Assembly (NCBI GenBank): GCA_013697265.1
Contig: JACCXE010000162.1
Location: forward strand, 1-14,319
DNA length: 14,319 nucleotides
Direction of reading: 5' to 3'
Source: Actinomycetota bacterium
GTDB lineage: Bacteria > Actinomycetota > Acidimicrobiia > Acidimicrobiales > JACCXE01
Both the position numbers and the translations under genes were made by a program. The notes beneath the pieces were generated by a model, which was given only the letters and a program-made list of their open reading frames with translations, did no database searches and was not told where the DNA came from. The number at the start of each line of letters is the position of its first letter. Positions within the stretch are counted from its first letter, which is position 1. Shown piece after piece: positions 13,125-14,319 of the stretch.

Positions 13125-14119
13125 TGGGGCGTGACCACCGTGGTCGTGGTTTCGCTCGACTCTGCGTTGCTGGGGGAAATCTGCGGGAACAGCACTGCGG
13201 GCGGCGGTACGGGTTCGGCGCCGCGCACTTCTCCCGTCTGGGAATCCGTTAACGGTTTGGTCTGCGCACGGGGGAAGACGTTGTAGACGGCCGAGCCGTT
13301 GACGTCACGGGCGTAGGTCGTCTGGGCCGGCTCGCCGCTCGCAGTGACCGCCGCTTGGTCGGGACACAGGTTGTCGATGGGCCGCCCGGCCTGGTCGACG
13401 AGGAACACCTGCGGGATGAGGTGACCGGCCGAGTCATACGCGTAGAGGTTGCCGATGGGCCGCCCCGCCGAGTCGCGTAGGCAGGGGTCTTGTTGTACCG
13501 CCTGCTGACCCGAATCGAAGTAGATGGTGCGGGCTTGTGACGCGTCGCGGACAGCGAAAAGCGCGAACACTGCGAGCACGACTTCAGCCGCGACGCGCAG
13601 CTGCCGCACCCGTTTCGCCTGCTCCGGCGGACGCCGCTCGGCGAGTGCGAACGAACCGACTCCCGCCGCGCCGAGCAGGAGCAGGCCGAGCAGCCGGCTG
13701 TTACCCACCCGGGGGACAAGATCGGTGTATCCGCCGGCCACGTGAAGCACGAGCAGGGCGGCGAGTACGCCGCGGGCGAACGCCCACGCCGGCTCGAACT
13801 TCGGCCACATCCGTTTGAGCTCATCTAACGGTAGCCACTGAGGGATCGAAATCGCAGGTGCCAGCCCGGCCAGCGGGCCTGACCCCGACGCGTCGACTGG
13901 CTTGTATCCAGCAGACGAACGCAGCTCGTCGCCGAACTGTTCGGGACTGCCGAGGCGCGCGCTCAGGTTCTCCGCACCGTGCTCGGCCGCCACTTCGCGC
14001 ACATGTGCCATCACGTCGTCGAGCAGCTCGCCCCGTTCCTCCTCGGCGATGTCGCTCAACCGATCGCGCACTTCGTTGATGTACGCCTCGACCGGATCGA
14101 CTGCGTGGGTCGTGCTCAT
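13118..14119 (-). CDS. HAAS-domain membrane protein with extracytoplasmic 13-residue repeats
   Basis: The 333-residue product starts with a HAAS/DUF1700-type helical domain (about 8-70: DPVEAYINEVRDRLSDI, EERGELLDDVMAHV, LSARLGSPEQFGDEL). This is the partner type that accompanies PadR regulators. Three hydrophobic segments follow (about 113-131, 143-160 and 175-191), which would leave the C-terminal 140 residues outside the cell. That part carries three exactly adjacent 13-residue units: DSAGRPIGNLYAY (216-228), DSAGHLIPQVFLV (229-241) and DQAGRPIDNLCPD (242-254). A related unit, DVNGSAVYNVFPR, lies at 272-284. Cys213 and Cys252 flank the repeats and could form a disulfide. The tail is Thr/Ser/Pro rich. 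The ATG overlaps the PadR stop as ATGA. I infer a membrane sensor or anti-regulator paired with PadR. The ligand is unknown. Confidence 0.88.
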   Translation of the reverse strand: MSTTHAVDPVEAYINEVRDRLSDIAEEERGELLDDVMAHVREVAAEHGAENLSARLGSPEQFGDELRSSAGYKPVDASGSGPLAGLAPAISIPQWLPLDELKRMWPKFEPAWAFARGVLAALLVLHVAGGYTDLVPRVGNSRLLGLLLLGAAGVGSFALAERRPPEQAKRVRQLRVAAEVVLAVFALFAVRDASQARTIYFDSGQQAVQQDPCLRDSAGRPIGNLYAYDSAGHLIPQVFLVDQAGRPIDNLCPDQAAVTASGEPAQTTYARDVNGSAVYNVFPRAQTKPLTDSQTGEVRGAEPVPPPAVLFPQISPSNAESSETTTTVVTPQP

Positions 14120-14319
14120 TTCGAGACCTCCTCGGTCTCGCGCACGAGACCTTCCATTGCGGCCGCGAAGCGACGCCAGGTGGCGGCCTCACGCTCGAAC
14201 CGTTCACGGCCGGACTTCGTGAGGCCGTAGTACTTGCGGTGCGGACCTTCCTCGGACGCTACGACGTAGCTCGTCAAGGCACCCGACCCGTACAAGCGGC
14301 GCAACGTTCCGTACACCGA
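14116..14319 (-). CDS. PadR family transcriptional regulator, C-terminal part (runs off the right edge)
   Basis: The visible 67 residues begin SVYGTLRRLYGSGALTS, the end of the DNA-recognition helix. They continue through the winged-helix wing EEGPHRKYYGLTKSGRERF, which matches the GP-x-RKYY-x-LT-x-x-G signature of PadR proteins. A final helix (ATWRRFAAAMEGLVRETEE) would be the dimerisation helix, as in the short PadR-s2 group. The N-terminus and promoter are outside the window. The TGA stop overlaps the HAAS gene's ATG (ATGA). This is the common PadR-HAAS pairing, in which the regulator usually represses its own operon. Here that would include the downstream genes to 8916. Confidence 0.92.
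   Translation of the reverse strand, partial: SVYGTLRRLYGSGALTSYVVASEEGPHRKYYGLTKSGRERFEREAATWRRFAAAMEGLVRETEEVSK

Noticed and set aside
1..14319. CRISPR arrays, tRNA or rRNA genes, insertion sequences, att sites
   Set aside because: No regularly spaced direct repeats, cloverleaf patterns, transposase motifs or terminal inverted repeats flanked by duplications were found by eye.

Overview
The window is high-GC and densely packed. The start codons are a mix of ATG and GTG, and many genes overlap by 1 to 4 bases. The gene content points to an actinobacterium, plausibly a less-studied lineage such as Acidimicrobiia (inference only). It includes a deazaflavin (F420)-type nitroreductase, an actinobacterial acyl-CoA carboxyltransferase with a tiny epsilon-like subunit, an ethylmalonyl-CoA mutase, a DUF4395 protein and a PadR/HAAS pair. 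I see no phage, transposon, CRISPR, rRNA or tRNA.

Left part (1-3745): the start of a methyltransferase gene leaves the window on the minus strand. Divergent from it is a 3-hydroxyacyl-CoA dehydrogenase. Next come a small exported Ala-rich coiled-coil protein (minus) and, divergent from that, a B12-dependent mutase of the ethylmalonyl-CoA mutase (MeaA/Ecm) type. Both divergent gaps carry inverted repeats.

Middle part (3742-8919): a P-loop kinase-like gene is broken by one extra base. It is followed by an F420-type nitroreductase and a calcineurin-like phosphoesterase. A long hairpin then precedes, in plus-strand order, the carboxyltransferase operon (AccD/PccB type plus epsilon-like subunit, overlapping TAATG). 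Divergent from the carboxyltransferase is leucyl/phenylalanyl-tRNA-protein transferase (aat), then a DUF4395 membrane protein.

Right part (8916-14319): one compact minus-strand operon of at least seven genes. In transcription order these are a PadR regulator (partial), a HAAS-domain membrane protein with an extracytoplasmic repeat, a DUF1028 protein, a lipoprotein with a propeller-like domain, a PhyH-family dioxygenase, a MEST-like alpha/beta hydrolase and a stand-alone 5'-3' exonuclease. Five of the six junctions are stop/start overlaps and the sixth is a 9-base gap, so the set is probably translated together.

Metabolically, the dehydrogenase, the mutase and the carboxyltransferase fit C4/C3 acyl-CoA metabolism (ethylmalonyl-CoA pathway or propionyl-CoA handling), but no crotonyl-CoA carboxylase/reductase or biotin carboxylase lies in the window. 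The seven-gene operon with its envelope-facing products is the least explained part. The hairpin at 5818-5894 is the most striking non-coding structure.
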